64,000 nucleotides of DNA from Capsaspora owczarzaki ATCC 30864 (GCF_000151315.2 NW_011887302.1:124001-188000), one strand, 5' to 3'. Counted from the first letter of the stretch, positions 38,601 to 49,169 are shown. Notes: a model not told the origin generated them from the letters alone. Made by a program: numbers and translations.

Positions 38601-39287
38601 CCAGACTGTCTGCATGACATACAGTGGGGTGATGACGGTCGATTCATTGAGCGGGAAGGGCCTGAAGGCGGTGGCAGCGGATGGAAAGCCGAACGCTGCC
38701 CGATTGTGCTCGTACAAGGCTTGGTAGAAGACAGGCGGCATGATGGAGTAGACGCGAATGACGTTGGCACCCAGAGTGGAGGCGTACCGCATGAATCGGC
38801 GAAAATCATTCAGATTGGCAGCACCGTCGCCCGGCTCGTAGCCTGGCTTGGACGAGCCCATGTTGACTCCAGCAAGGAAGCCGAGATCCACGAGCTGAAA
38901 GTTTGCATCCAGCACATCGAATCCGGGAGCGTTCGCCGTGGCCTGCACGCGAGCAGCGAGCGAAACGGACACTTGGTTGCCAAGCTTCTCAACATCGTAG
39001 CTGATGGTGCTCACGTTGAGTGCACCGCGCCGCATGCCAGCACCACCGGCATTCCGACGTGCTGTCTGCGCAAGGGCATCCAGAGGGAGAAGCGAGTCGT
39101 GCACAACCTTGTTGTTGACCATGGTTTTGCCATTCGCCTGAGCCATGACAAACTGGTTTTGCGGCCAGCCGTGCTGCTCAAATTGGCGTTGGTGCGAAGG
39201 GTTGAAGAGCGGCGCTGGTTGTGGTAGCTCCTCGGCCACCGCGCTCAGACTGGCGGCGACGAGCAACCAAAATGCAACCAAACGCAT
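32664..39287 (-). CDS. Glycosidase-like ectodomain fused to processive GT2 glycosyltransferase
   Basis: One exon of 2207 codons. A signal peptide (MRLVAFWLLVAASLSA) leads a lumenal TIM-barrel glycoside-hydrolase-like domain (~60-590). It carries LGANVIRVYS, YLIGWIFGS and VVLFELVDEWFKTTW near residue 522, the last a likely catalytic acidic strand. A beta-sandwich resembling CBM9/DOMON modules follows (SLPWSMLGFIDPS). Three membrane helices (~890-1020) lead to a cytosolic GT-A domain of family 2: FIIACHNSS, FVADNGSS, MIDDDTVV (metal site, ~1314), FASGAFNTWR, HGDDLQQG (~1407), and QQRAKGW (~1490), a Q-x-x-R-W-like processive motif. Four to five further helices form a polysaccharide channel. The last ~600 residues are a Ser-rich cytoplasmic tail. 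Prediction: synthesises and exports a polysaccharide that the ectodomain trims or transfers. The polymer is unknown. ATG 39317 is an alternative start. Confidence 0.85.
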   Translation of the reverse strand: MRLVAFWLLVAASLSAVAEELPQPAPLFNPSHQRQFEQHGWPQNQFVMAQANGKTMVNNKVVHDSLLPLDALAQTARRNAGGAGMRRGALNVSTISYDVEKLGNQVSVSLAARVQATANAPGFDVLDANFQLVDLGFLAGVNMGSSKPGYEPGDGAANLNDFRRFMRYASTLGANVIRVYSIMPPVFYQALYEHNRAAFGFPSAATAFRPFPLNESTVITPLYVMQTVWGYDLTDEISAATTGSGTSQSINMFLPASTNIVRKAITDAVRAVYGAGEAPYGRKISGEFTYNISPYLIGWIFGSTWTPADIAKTNGANANVPRYNGQFFSCTTAASPFECWIAYMVDILAAEDTKRGWQRPIGIANAVETDPMTHALDPGYPYSENDWQSIEAANIVVSPPDPTRVGFYAGMFYSFDVQPGFPDFLAGIAPTPASEIPSNAPAGVNVNSDPYAAYIVTLRQRYPSAPLIVSSLDISTGILTARIDASLNRNSGGIDEQSAGTEIANLIKLIQAAGLNGVVLFELVDEWFKTTWNSEDATSHPEAWLNMLSASSNTGLVAASSPSSIIIDGNRQSTSSEWSNCTNMLGSSGTAVGFKSMCAQFDASQLFLLVEKSSDFQPGDSLWIAFDTVPGKGAVTSQIFYGPASGMVSYNIPADYLVNFDASAANSNEWQLNVYVNDNLDAYQRGPLIADAPYYDLPAASAGQDDSRLGYFSLIRSLTRKRTYLADPSVSGSFTAVDHVVTDLGRLQRGINYLYAPADDALASSMNRWHAVGSTLEVSLPWSMLGFIDPSKSVVSVLTGKGTGMQEHALETEEPGEISVQLVVNQQSLPPAKYRFGTWNKPCFCERFKPTAAFAAQAFYNARGLLDESNRIQTTIPMHCECPVVPGPGWMRLVFVYLMTYGSLFLLAMLFIAGVVRPLVSRLVPCLTGRKFKQTHPGIGYIQFFAFVLFAALAAAFILFGIVREQDPYTLAYDVASDVDADDAGRTEWEFGIYMVLLNWDAVFLALFCIFIRWPRKHIIPVPPILPPAELFAQQQQLLRHQQHSHHHALPHPDSAVGSSASSIHSDDGDAAQPQGIQSRVGSPRLQHRQFQPVDAPAEAIRRAAELAVASPHRRSRGVQGTSEMTQQQSRLAVPSQVDPSYSRSTDFTSMEATSASESARASTSSETPALPQHLMPAPLLVVPEGKDLPPCCKEDVVSAAVARTKKYDGIHRGGHAFIIACHNSSTKIHMTIENILLRSEPWQVFVADNGSSPEQVTSTAEACKQLSLDYNRSHPGYAGHPINFGTLREGSKTVAQFASVFNLLRFDRRIDYVTMIDDDTVVPASWSEEEVIAYFERNAAVKCLAYPLEARNQTHTLAHLEHFEYLLAGYMKIVQAKLGTTLFASGAFNTWRVEYIVDILFRHDTMHHGDDLQQGLLLHSLAGKSWILNPERVHPGKYKVDCAGSIVVATDVPVHWFHARDLLPSWLMDHCGTMAKCKCGEPSLFQQRAKGWEVSRQRFLWKYAKMLFAWRSINSWRGVWARCLAIYDLALILNDWAVIAYTLAVFLYYQTPIYLLRGLVLSWAIQLLIHVFFNLAVLWPARKAVPVEVMVLFPVLYKLPMLVFIRLFGMFYNLFYYVPFVRNKTKVRSRFHNRDSFKSMVNGAYRHESEEDPDGSPRQWWISDEAHLSEEESRRRMQSLQRESAVAAADEVRSGRAPSIFHEDHADWQGQTMRNAASALTEGHFPGARPSNSVLEATRGASITPAGRFVSSGAIVGSPLGADGSHGSPLSAEFAAALYALENINSSSEDTDLAILERVLAREDNSVALAGSAAVGGAALNEAHAHHTRTAAAAGGSHSGNVGAGDRPPANAEYENIATDDLRRHVRNMPARPTNLDQELKSAVKLLENSQVLTSELPANAFLRAYSTKRRQQVAHGGLAGVRARVEPAESPSTSQTSFSPSGSVASVGRSGEPSAAAVVATTSTNALPSVSSRDMSLASSQSQSSGSVSVLVGGTSTSTMAAPRRHLRTLLSSISTMKSSATALPHVSSNLAETQSPPDLSTLKERLAANHQEKQMNAAEVIIRDQERQMERACADRLARASTPEERAEAERHNQQLREQFREDSSVTVRLLQRSNNKALQQLHPKDIMSAVSRYNEGKRRSSVRPQEASAARAAAATAATASEYVNVQPPALPPALPPRIPPPVPPRGIPMTLHGIDDDDDSSI

Positions 39288-41158
39288 TGTGGTCGAGCGA
39301 GCTGCCGCTGGGCGCATTGGGATGGAAGAAAAGGGAGGGGCGCAATGCGAGCGAGATAAACAAACAACCTGTTGATGCCGTGTCAGCGTGAGTATATTCA
39401 AGTCGAGCGAGGATGCAAAGAGTCGCTTGGTGCGATCTTTCGGTGGCTGTCCGAGGAAGGAGCACCAACCACACAAAGAACGAACAAAAACCGAGCGCCG
39501 AGCAAAGGAGGACTAGAAGATATGAGGTGGGGAGGAACTTGAAACAAAAAAAACAACAAAAACAAAAAAAAAAAAAAAAAAAAAAAACAAGAACGCCAAC
39601 ACGGTAATCGCCCTCTCGACTTTCGCCTCCGCCCTTCGACTTCCATGGCGGAAGCGAGACCTGGAGTGGTTTGCAATCCATGCAGGATCATCTCAAGGTG
39701 GGAGATCAACAGCACCGCAATCGCACCCAAAAGAAAATTGCTGCGAACGCGAAAAAAAAAAAAAAAAAAGACGTGTCTTTCCAACTTGATGATCGATCAC
39801 AAACTCCTCCAAGAAACCGCCGAATGGGGTATCTCGCGAAAAGGGTAGCGTCCATCGTCAAAAAGCGAATGGGAAACGGTTTGACGTCGATGCAGCATGA
39901 TGCATCGCTCTGCACACACTCACAAGCGACCATTGCATCGACTCGGGCAAAAGAGGGCGGGGCCTTTTGGAAGCGAAAGCAATTCTTAGCAAGATGCCGG
40001 CTTTCGTTGCCGCGGTCCTCGCGGGCATGCACAAAAATCGCTGAAACCGCTGCGTTTTTGACATTGTCAAGAAGGCCAGGCGGTTGCTGTTGTGGTGCTC
40101 TCTCGACCCGCTGCGTGCTTCCCCGCGCGACGACTTCAACTTCTCGCTTGCTGCACTCCCTCAGATGCATCGACCCCTTTGCACACAAGACCAAAGAAAC
40201 AAGCCACGTCTTTGTGCAAAACGGTGTGCCGAAATGGTACCCGAGTTGGTCCTTCCTCACCTCTAAAACTCGCCAACAAGATGGGACCCAGGGAATGAAT
40301 CTGAGTTGAGCGGACTACACGTCAATGCACGAGTGATCTTGCGCAAGAGTCCAATAAATAGACAATGAGATGAAGAACAAGACGAAGATGAACACGAAGA
40401 TGAACACGAAGAAACAACAGAAAAAAAAAAAAAAAAAAAAGTAGAACTGAACCGATGATGGCAAATCGAAACAACTTGTCAAAGTCGGAAGTGGCCAATT
40501 TATTATTTTTTCTGTTGTATTTTTGTGAAATTTTTTTTTTTTTTTTTTCTGTTGTATTTTTGTGATTTTTTTTTTTTTTTTTTCGGTTTCGGTACGAAAT
40601 CTGGCCGCTAAGCCGTGTTGTTGGCCACCATTTGGCACAACATGTGGGAAAAATCGCACCAATCCAGTCGTTTTATCATGCGTAGTCAAGATTATTTCGA
40701 ATGTGTGAAATTCGCTTTTGGGATGGTAGGGGCTCGTTTGAGGCAGGAGGCGGAGGGGGAGAGAGGGGGGAACACAAAATCGATTCTCGTTTGGCAACTT
40801 GTCAACAAATACTAGTACGAACAGATACGAACAAGTCGACAAGTGGTTGCTGCTACGACGCTTCCCTGTGTGCATCTACAGCGGTGTCAAGGCGTGTAGG
40901 ATGAAGGGAAGGTGGCGTCACTGCTCGTAGACGCGAACGGACGCTCTATCTGCGCAAGTAGGACAAGGATCCAAAGCCACACCTTCGATCGCATTTTTTG
41001 AAAAGCCCCCCTCCTCCAAAAATGTATTCACGCCGTTACAATGTGCGTCTTGATGGATCGGATCGATTGCTCAACAGAGGTAAAAAGGCAACTGAGTAGT
41101 ACGAACAGACACCGCACATCGGCACACACACACACACACACAAACTTGGACACGACTC
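39288..41158. other. Intergenic region, A/T tracts only
   Basis: 1.9 kb between the GT2-fusion start and the ACSF2-like gene's 3' end. It contains poly(A)/poly(T) runs (39566-39587, 39752-39769, 40421-40441). Two near-identical copies of a TTTTCTGTTGTATTTTTGTG-type unit lie at about 40508-40566, and a GAAGATGAACAC repeat at about 40384-40412. No supported gene on either strand. Confidence 0.55.
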
Positions 41159-43582
41159 TCAAGAATCGCGTTGGAACTCGGCATGCATCTGATCGCGAAG
41201 CATAAACTTTTGGATCTTTCCTGTCACGGTGAGTGGGAAATGAGGCATGATGCGCATGTGCTTGGGGACTTTGAACCGCGCGAGGTGCTTGGAGCAATGC
41301 GATCGGAGCTCGGACTCGATCAGATGGTGGTGCTTGGCGACAATCGCTGCGTCGTCCAAGGCGTGGTGCTCTTTGGCAGCGCCGCCGGCGGAACGGAGCC
41401 AATCCGCGGCAGTGCCGTCCTTGATGATGATGCAGGCGCACACTTTCTCACCATAGTGCTCGTCCGGCAAGCCAACAACAGCCACATTTTGCACCAGGGA
41501 GTGCGAAAAGAGGTGGTCTTCGATTTCACGAGGGAAAATGTTCTCGCCGCCGCGAATGATCATGTCCTTGATGCGGCCAACAATCTTGCCGTAGCCTCGG
41601 TTGTCAATCGTCGCAAGATCGCCGGTGCGCATCCAACCGCGCAAGTCGAGGTTTTGCAGCAGGCCAGGCACCTTGCACGGATCCGGGTCTGCTGCGTTGG
41701 CCTCCTGGATGGACTGAACCGTTTCGGCTGTGGGGAAGATTGGAGCAGGGCGGCCGCTCACGTCCGCGTCGACGGTGGCATCGTCAATGATGGACTCGCG
41801 CGAGGCAGTCGGATTGGCCCAGTAGCCCTTCATGACCGAGTAGCCTCGAGTGAGCAGCTCGCCTGGGGCGCCGATTGGCACCGTCTTGAGCGTGATTGGA
41901 TCCACGACCTTCACTTCCAGGTGCGGGTGAATCTGGCCGACGGTGTGGAGGCGGTCTTCAACGCTGTCGTCGTGCCCAGTCTGCATCGACACTGGGCTCG
42001 TTTCGGTCATGCCGTAGCAAATCGTAATGCCGGGAACATGGAGGTTGCTTCGCACGCGGTTCATGATCTCTGCCGGGCAAATGGACCCGGCCATAATGCC
42101 AGTCCTCAGGCGGCTCAAGTCGCCCGAGGCGGCCAGCGGGTTGTTGAGCATGGCAAGGAACATTGTCGGCACGCCGTGCAGAATGGTGCACTTTTCGTCC
42201 AGCACGGCTCGAAGTGCCGCCTCTGGGTCGAAGTTTGGCGAGGGGTACACCATGACGGCTGTAGGAGGAGCAAGAACAAGGGAGAATAGTGGGAACGAGA
42301 GAACATTGAGCAAAACACACACATACAAAAAAAAAAAAAACAAAAAAAAAAAACGATGCAATGCGGACACTCACAGCGGTGGGTCAGGCACGCAAGATTC
42401 GACATGACCATGCCAAAACAATGATAGAGCGGGACGGGAATGCAAACGCGATCTGCGGGGGTTTGGCGGAGATAATGCCCAACCATTGCGCCATTGTTCA
42501 AAATGTTAAAGTGCGACAGGGTGGAGGCCTTGGGCTTGCCAGTGGTGCCACTGGTGAACTGGATGTTGACGCAGTGGTGCGGGTTCTTGACGACGTCGGT
42601 CAAGAGAAGGTGGTGGGCGTCGAGCGGGGCAGACTGGTCGACCGCTCGGGGAGCAACAGAGTCGAAAGGCAGAAAGCCGAGCGCATTTGCGCGCGTATTG
42701 GCATTGGACGTGCCACTCGTGTACAGCACATGTTGCAGCCCTGGCATGCTTGCGTACTTCGGACGGATCTGGTGGGAGCTTGTTGACGACGCGTTCTTGA
42801 CGGGCGGCGCAGCAGCAGCACACGCGTCTTCAAACCGCGCCAAAAAGTCGACCTTGCCAACAACCGGCGGAAGCACCAACGCGCGCATATCCACCAAATT
42901 GACCGAAAAGGCGAGTTCACTGCCCGTGTACGCCGGGTTGACCGTGACAAGCACCAGACCCGCCTTGGCGCACGCCAATTGCAGCAGCAGATACTCCCAG
43001 CAATTCGGCAACCAGGCTCCGACGCGGTCTCCCGGCTGCAGCTTGAGCGTTGTGAGCAATCGCGCTCCAAGATCATCAGCGTAGGTCTGTGAGTGACAAC
43101 AGCATGGAGCCAAGCATCAACGGGTGAGCTCGTAGACAACACGTTGCAAAATCCTGTCGTAGTGACCAAGAAGCTCAGATTTGAGCTCAAGGCATGAAGC
43201 GTACTTGAAGTTGGCGCCAGGACCAGCGGACGCCCTGGTGCACGACGACGAGGGCAGTGGCGTCTGGGTTGTTGTCGCGGGCAGTCGAAGCGGCGCGGTC
43301 GAGCTCCTGGCCAATCGTGTGGAACAGGAGCGGAGGCGCGCCTGCCTGCTGGCCAGCGATGTGCGAGCGCGTAAACCCGTCAGCCCAGCGCACGAGGCCC
43401 GTTGCAGGGTCGACCAGCTTGGGTGATGAGGCAATGGAAGCAATGCCGCCGTCAGACAGCGAGGCAAACCCGCGACTGGGCTGGGGTTGAATTGCACTGC
43501 TTGGGCGGAACGATGAAGCGGATTGCGCAAGCCGACGCCGAGCGGCAAGGGTGAGAATGTGGCGCGATGATACAGCCAGCAT
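41159..43582 (-). CDS. ACSF2: ACSF2-like mitochondrial acyl-CoA synthetase
   Basis: AMP-forming ligase that activates medium-chain fatty acids to acyl-CoA. Three exons (43205-43582, 42375-43086, 41159-42258) sum to 2190 nt, giving 729 residues. The N-terminus is an Arg/Ser/Ala-rich presequence (SSRHILTLAARRRLAQSASS) ending near a GFAS motif, so mitochondrial import is predicted. ANL-fold motifs in order: IQFTSGTTGKPKAS (P-loop), PLYHCFGMVMSNLAC, YGMTETSP (A5), GWMRTGDLATID (A7), GRIKDMIIRGGENIFPREIE (A8) and the catalytic Lys in TVTGKIQKFMLRDQM. Human ACSF2 is about 615 residues; the extra length is mostly N-terminal and in an Ala/Asp-rich insert. The gene is divergent from the polyQ membrane gene. 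Confidence 0.93.
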
Positions 43583-43890
43583 AGTGTGTGAGTTTGGTTT
43601 GTATTGAGCAATGCAACAAACAAGCACAAAAGGAGGACTGGAGTCGTCCAAGGACAGCTCAGATTGCTGCTCAGTAGTTGCAATGAAGATCGTTTTGTTT
43701 CCATCAAGCTGTCGTTGTTCAACCAAACCATGAATCACACTTCTCTTTACTTCGTTTTTTTTTTAACCTTTGTTCTGCTAGTTTTGCTGGTGTTGATTCC
43801 ACATTGTAAAACTCAGACAATCTTAGAAGCCTTTTTTTTTTTTTTGTCTGGTTCAGTTTTTTTTTTTTTCTCCAATTCTTTTCTTACACA
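43583..43890. promoter_or_regulatory. Shared ACSF2-like / polyQ-gene promoter
   Basis: 308 bp between divergent ATGs with two poly(T) tracts (about 43832-43845 and 43857-43870). A bidirectional promoter is inferred from position; I see no recognised box. Confidence 0.4.
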
Positions 43891-44116
43891 ATGTCGACGC
43901 TGCTGAACTTTGGCGCAGAGACGCCGCTGGTTGCGTTCGGATTTGTCTCGCTGCTGACGATCGGCATTGCGTTCCTTGTGATTATCATGTTCTACGGCAC
44001 CGTGAACAACAAGAAGCAGGCAAAGCAGCAGGAGGGCCGAGCTACGACGACGACGACGACACAAAAGCAGCAGCAGCAGCAGCAACGCAAACCTCAGGCC
44101 CAGCAGCCACAGCCAA

Positions 44117-44159
<43 letters not shown>

Positions 44160-45204
44160 GCAACAGCAGCAACAACAACAGCAGCAGCAGCAGCAGAAGA
44201 CCAAGAAGGTCGCTGCAGCGGCAACTGAGGTGGCAAAGCCCATTCCAGTGCGCGGTGCCGTGTCTGCCTCTGCCCCAGCCAACGGCAGCAGCAGCAGCAG
44301 CAGCGTGAATAAGGGCAAGGGTCCAGCGACCGCAGCGTCGTCGTCCAAGCCCCAGCAGCCCCAGCAGCCCAAGAAGCAGGTAACCAATCTCGCTTCCAAT
44401 CTCTTTCAATCTCTCTTCCAATCTCTTTCAATCTGCTTCCAAATCTCTCTTTCAATCTCATTTTCATCATCGCTGCCTTTGTGTTCGAATGCTGCGATGC
44501 ATCGAACTCTTTATTCGTTTGGATCTTTTTTGATCTTTGTGTGATTGAAGGAACGTTGAACCAAAAAAAAAAAAAAAATCGATCTCGTTTTTTTGTCTTT
44601 CTGTTGATTTTACATTGGGATTGTTTGAGTGAAGAGGATGTTGGGTGCTTACGACAGTGGACGCAGCGATTGTTTGCGTTCATTGTGTTGCATTCGTTGA
44701 TTGCGAGAATGAGAATGAGAATGAAAGAGAAAGACAAAAAGTAAGAATTTGGCGCCAAAATCGCAGTTTCCCGCCCTTTCTCAATCCGCCAAACCAAACC
44801 CAACCAATACGTACTACAATATGTCTCTCACCTCGATTTGCCTCGACCTTTTTGCTGCACAGGTCAAAATCCAAGACCCGCTCGCGGCGGATCCGCACCA
44901 CAATCAGCCGCCGCGCCTCAAGTCGCCGCCACCAGTGCTGGCTTCGACCTCGGTGCCAGCGCATTCATTTGCAGGCATGTACGAGGGCGACACCCCTGTG
45001 CGCGGCCCCGACGAAGGCTGGGTCACAATTGAGCGCAAGAAGCGGCCTCAAAAGCCAGCTGCTGCCACCGCCGATGCTGCCGCCCCACCAGCGTCGGCTC
45101 TGCTCCACCCTTCGGCAACCCCCAATGGTGCCAGCATCTTGAGCCGTCGACGTGTCTCGTTTGGCCATGTCGACACTATTCCCCCACCGACGTTCAAGCA
45201 ATAA
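43891..45204 (+). CDS. Single-helix membrane protein with long polyQ tract, unknown
   Basis: Two exons, 43891-44379 and 44863-45204, sum to 831 nt, giving 276 residues. The N-terminus has one hydrophobic segment (LVAFGFVSLLTIGIAFLVIIMFYG), probably a type III or tail-out anchor without signal cleavage. A glutamine-rich region of about 60 residues coded by mixed CAA/CAG follows, then a Lys/Ala/Ser-rich low-complexity part. The second exon is less biased and ends with GPDEGWVTIERKKRPQK and a basic RRRVSFGHVD segment. I recognise no family. The GWVTIERKKR block, in an otherwise disordered protein, is the best candidate functional motif. The 483-bp intron is long for this region. It could be an ER-membrane adaptor, but nothing in the sequence proves a role. 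Confidence 0.75.
44061..44200 (+). repeat. (CAG/CAA)n polyglutamine tract
   Basis: Mixed CAG/CAA repeat, interrupted near 44090-44118 by Lys/Pro/Ala codons. It codes the polyQ region of the membrane protein at 43891-45204. The reverse strand reads as poly-Leu and poly-Cys, which explains spurious frames there. Confidence 0.92.
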
Positions 45205-45764
45205 CACACCAACTCTGTTATTTCCATTGTTCCTCCTCTTCCCTCCCCGCTCCTTCCACGTGGCAATAGTGTCATGTCCAAGCATGCTACTGCTGCAGCG
45301 CGTGCCGAATAACGGCAGCACTTGTTTCGGTAGCGTGTTGGTTCAGTTCCGTTTCTGTTTGTTTGTTTGTTTGTTTGTTTGTTTGTTTCTCTGCTTGGTT
45401 TGTTTTTGTGATTTGGCAGTTTTTCTGATCGTTTTGTCGTTACTGATGTTGAAGAGTTTCTTTTTTTTTTCTCGTTGTTATTTGCTTGTCTACAACCCAT
45501 GTCGGCGTCTCCTGTCTGTTGTTTCTCTGTGTACTTTGCCGTTGCTTCCCACCCTAACACCCCCTCCTTGAATGCCACATGACTGCTTTTTTTTTTGTTC
45601 TCTGTAAAATCCATTAATTTTGCGCCCTGCAATGTTTTCAAAACAAAAAACAAAACTGGGAAACGGTGTTTTTAATTCCATGCTGAACAATCGCAAAAAC
45701 TTGTTGTCAAAGGGGTAAATGTCGCACAATATCGCACAATCCCTCCCCCGCGCCTCTTTTATTG
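45205..45764. other. Spacer between convergent 3' ends, with (TTTG)n
   Basis: 560 bp holding the 3' UTRs of the polyQ gene and of the acetyl-CoA synthetase. A (TTTG)n run lies at about 45357-45388. A TTTATT (AATAAA on the minus strand) at 45758-45763 sits almost on the acetyl-CoA synthetase stop codon, probably too close to serve it. No gene seen. Confidence 0.55.
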
Positions 45765-48700
45765 TTAATGACCGGGTCGGGTGGAAATGAGCATCTCAAC
45801 CACGTTGGGGTCGGCGAGAGTGCTCGTGTCACCAAAGCTGTGAATGTCGGTTTCGCCAGCAGCAATCTTGCGCAGGATGCGACGCATGATTTTGCCGCTG
45901 CGCGTCTTTGGCAGGGCGGGCGCCTCGTGGAAAATGTCAACAGAGGCAAACGCGCCAATGTTCTCACGCACATCGAGCTTCAAGTGCTGGACGAGCTCTG
46001 GGGTGAACTTGAAGCCTTCCGCAAGGGTGACAAACGCGTAGATGCCCTCGCCCTTGATGTCGTGCGGGTAGCCAACCACGGCAGCCTCGACGACACCCTC
46101 GTGACCAACGAGCGCACCCTCCACCTCGGCAGTGCCAATGCGGTGGCCAGAGACCATCAGCACGTCGTCAATGCGACCGGTGATCCAGTAGTAGCCATCC
46201 TCATCTCGACGGCAGCCGTCGCCCGAAAAGTAGTACCCTTTGTGCTGCGAAAAGTACGTCTCCTCAAACCGCTTGTGGTCGCCAAACACGGTGCGCATCT
46301 GGCCGGGCCAGGACTGCTTGATCACCAGGCTGCCTTCGCCCTCGCCCTCGACTTCGCGGCCCTGGGAGTCAATCAGGGCCGGAACAACGCCAAAGAACGG
46401 CAACGTTGCCGAGCCCGGCTTGCATGGCGTCGCAGCAGGGAAGGGTGTAATCATAAACCCTCCCGTCTCGGTCTGCCACCAAGTGTCGACGATCGGGCAA
46501 CGGCCCTCGCCCACAACATTAAAGTACCACAGCCAGGCGGCGGGGTTGATTGGTTCGCCGACCGTGCCCAAGATGCGAAGGCTGGCGCGGGAGGATCTAG
46601 AGGAAACCAGAAAAAAAAAGGGGGGGGGAAGCACGGCGTGAGATTGAGCGCCAAAAATAGAAAACAAACACGACAACTACAACAACTGACTTACCGAGCA
46701 ACAATTTCATCTCCAAACTTCATCAGGGCACGGATGGCGGTCGGAGCAGTGTAGAACTGCGTGACCTGGTACTTGTCAATGACTTGCCAGCAGCGACCGG
46801 CATCCGGGTAAGTGGGGATGCCCTCGAACTGTTCCAATGAAAAGAATGGAGTGACAAAATCAGTGAAGACGGTCAAATGTGACTCAACATCATTTCTGTA
46901 ACGCTTACCAGCACGCTGGTTGCTCCGTTGAGAAGAGGACCATAAGTGACGTAGGAATGGCCCTGTTACAACAAAACAATCAATGAGGAACATCAAGCAA
47001 TTGAGCTGGTGCAGCATCGGAAAGGTGCACAGTCCCCCGCCCCGCGCATACTCACCGTAATCCAGCCACAATCAGCTGTGCACCAGTACACATCGCCCGG
47101 GTGGTAGTCAAATACATATCTGTCAAGATGACGACAATAAAAGGTGAGAAATACAGAAGCCAACTTAAGGATGAATTGCAAACCATTGCACTCGTACTTG
47201 AATGTCGTGGCTGCCCAGACCATGTAGCCAGCTTGGGTGTGAACGACGCCTTTTGGTCGACCAGTCGAGCCGCTGGTGTAGAGCATAAACAACGGGTGCT
47301 CGGCCTCGAGCCACTCAACAGGGCAGTCGGGGGATGCTTCCGCTTCCAGCTTGAGCCAATCGCGATCAAGTGAGCGCTTTTCTTCCTCTGTTGAATGTTC
47401 GAAAGCGAATCAAGCAGCAGGAGAGTCAGACGCTTGACTTCCAACCAGATGGAAACACAATGCCAAAAACCCCTGCTACGCACCGGGAAGGTTGCCAAGA
47501 TGCGCAAGCACGATGGTAGCCGTAACAGCAAAGCCTTGCTCGGCGCAGTGCTCGATGGCCTTGTTCATAATGTGCTTGAGGGGGATGACCTTTTCGCCAC
47601 GGAAAACACCGTCTGCGCAAACATCACATAAGGCCAGTCCGCTGTTAATAAATCAACGCCAGCAAGAAAAGTCATTCAGCAATAGTTGAAGCTCGTACCA
47701 GCGGTAACAATGACTTTGCACTTGGCGTCCAAGATGCGGCCGGCGATCGCTTCGTGCGAGAAGCCGCCAAACTGCAAAAACCAGGTTCAGTGAGCAATCT
47801 CGATTTGAATTCAGTGATAACCATCTCCTTTCGTCGTGCACGTTTGCTTTTTTGTTTGTTTTTTACCATGACAGAGTGAATAGCACCAATGCGGGCGCAG
47901 GCCAGCATTGCAATCGGAAGCTCAACCACCATGGGCATGTAGACACCCACAGTGTCGCCCTTAGCGACACCAAAGGACTTGAGCACATTTGCAAAACGAG
48001 AGACTCGATCGAGCAACTGGCGATAGGTCAGTTTGGAAGCTTGTTCGGGATTGTTGCCTTCCCTGCGGATTGATTGAAAGTCAAACACAAAATGTTCAAC
48101 GCGAAAGTGAGTGTTTCGAGCTGTTTGGAAGATTTGAAAAAAAAAACTCCCGTCATTTCTCAGAAATGAACACATGAAATTCCGGCTTTTGAAAGAGCAA
48201 CAAACTGTGAGTCCGTTGAAAATGCATTCAGCCTCAATGTCGATAGGTTGGAGATGGCGTGCTTTTTTTTTTTTTTTTTTTTTTTTATTTTGTTTCGTTC
48301 GTTGTTGGGTGACCAATTTCGCGATCATCAGACCGTACCAGAAGAAGGCCACGTTGTCGCCCAGGCCGCGTTCGTGCACGTTGCGATCGAGGCAGTTGTA
48401 GGCCAAGTTGGTGCGGCTCGACTCAAACCACTTGATTGCAACGGGACCAGTGCGGACGTCAAAGTTGCTCTGCTGCGAGGTGACTTTGGTCGGATCCGCC
48501 GCCGCAGGGGCAGCCGCAGCAGCAGCCGCAGTGGTCGCGTTGCCGTTGGCGTGCGATTCAGCGTCTGGCTTGCTCGCGATCGCCGAGGCAGAGGCAGCAG
48601 CATCGCCGGGGAGAATGAACGGTGTCTCCCACGAGAACTCGCGCGCGGCAATCCGGCCCCAGAAGCGGTCGGGATCCTCCACCGACTCGCGGTACATTGA

Positions 48701-48808
48701 TCGGTACGCATCCATGGACGGGACGTGGGCTGCAGGGCGATCGCTGCGGGCGGGCGGCGGCGGGAAGACGGGCGCCGCTTCGTGGTGGACTTCTTCGACT
48801 TGTTGCAT
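45765..48808 (-). CDS. ACSS: Acetyl-CoA synthetase, AMP-forming
   Basis: Makes acetyl-CoA from acetate, ATP and CoA. Nine exons: 48339-48808, 47867-48062, 47699-47771, 47484-47612, 47198-47387, 47056-47119, 46909-46962, 46695-46828, 45765-46596. They sum to 2142 nt, giving 713 residues. Motifs: [17 protein letters not shown] at the N-terminal ACS signature, [44 protein letters not shown] (P-loop), [71 protein letters not shown] and catalytic Lys in [17 protein letters not shown]. No presequence is evident, so it is probably cytosolic/nuclear like ACSS2. A roughly 30-residue Ala/Asn insert (near residues 75-110) is unusual for the family. Confidence 0.96.
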
Positions 48809-49169
48809 TTTCAAAGCAGCGAGAGAGAGAGAAGGATAGAAAGACTGAAGTGGCTGAAATGGCTGAGAAGGGTAGAATAGCGCTAAATAAACCAAATCGC
48901 AACAGGACAGACGGTGGAAAAAATGAGGGAAGAGCACCTGAAATTGTTCATCGCGTCGGCACGTCAAAATCCAACCCAACAACTCCCTCAACTCACAACC
49001 CAACACTCAAACTAAAATCACTGGAACAAAAGCATTACATTTCATATGGTTTTTTGTTAAGACAAGGAGAAAAAAAAGACATTGAACAATCCACAAGCTT
49101 TAAAAAACAAAACCCGCGGATACAAAAACAAAACAACAAAAGCGCAACGACGCCTATCGCACTCTAGAT
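48809..49169. other. Spacer: ACSS promoter and HADHA 3' UTR
   Basis: 361 bp between tandem minus-strand genes, A-rich. No coding potential or repeat family is evident. Confidence 0.55.

Noticed and set aside
34170-39227. Several 200-580 codon plus-strand frames opposite the GT2 fusion
   Set aside because: Antisense shadows; no start context, no domains.
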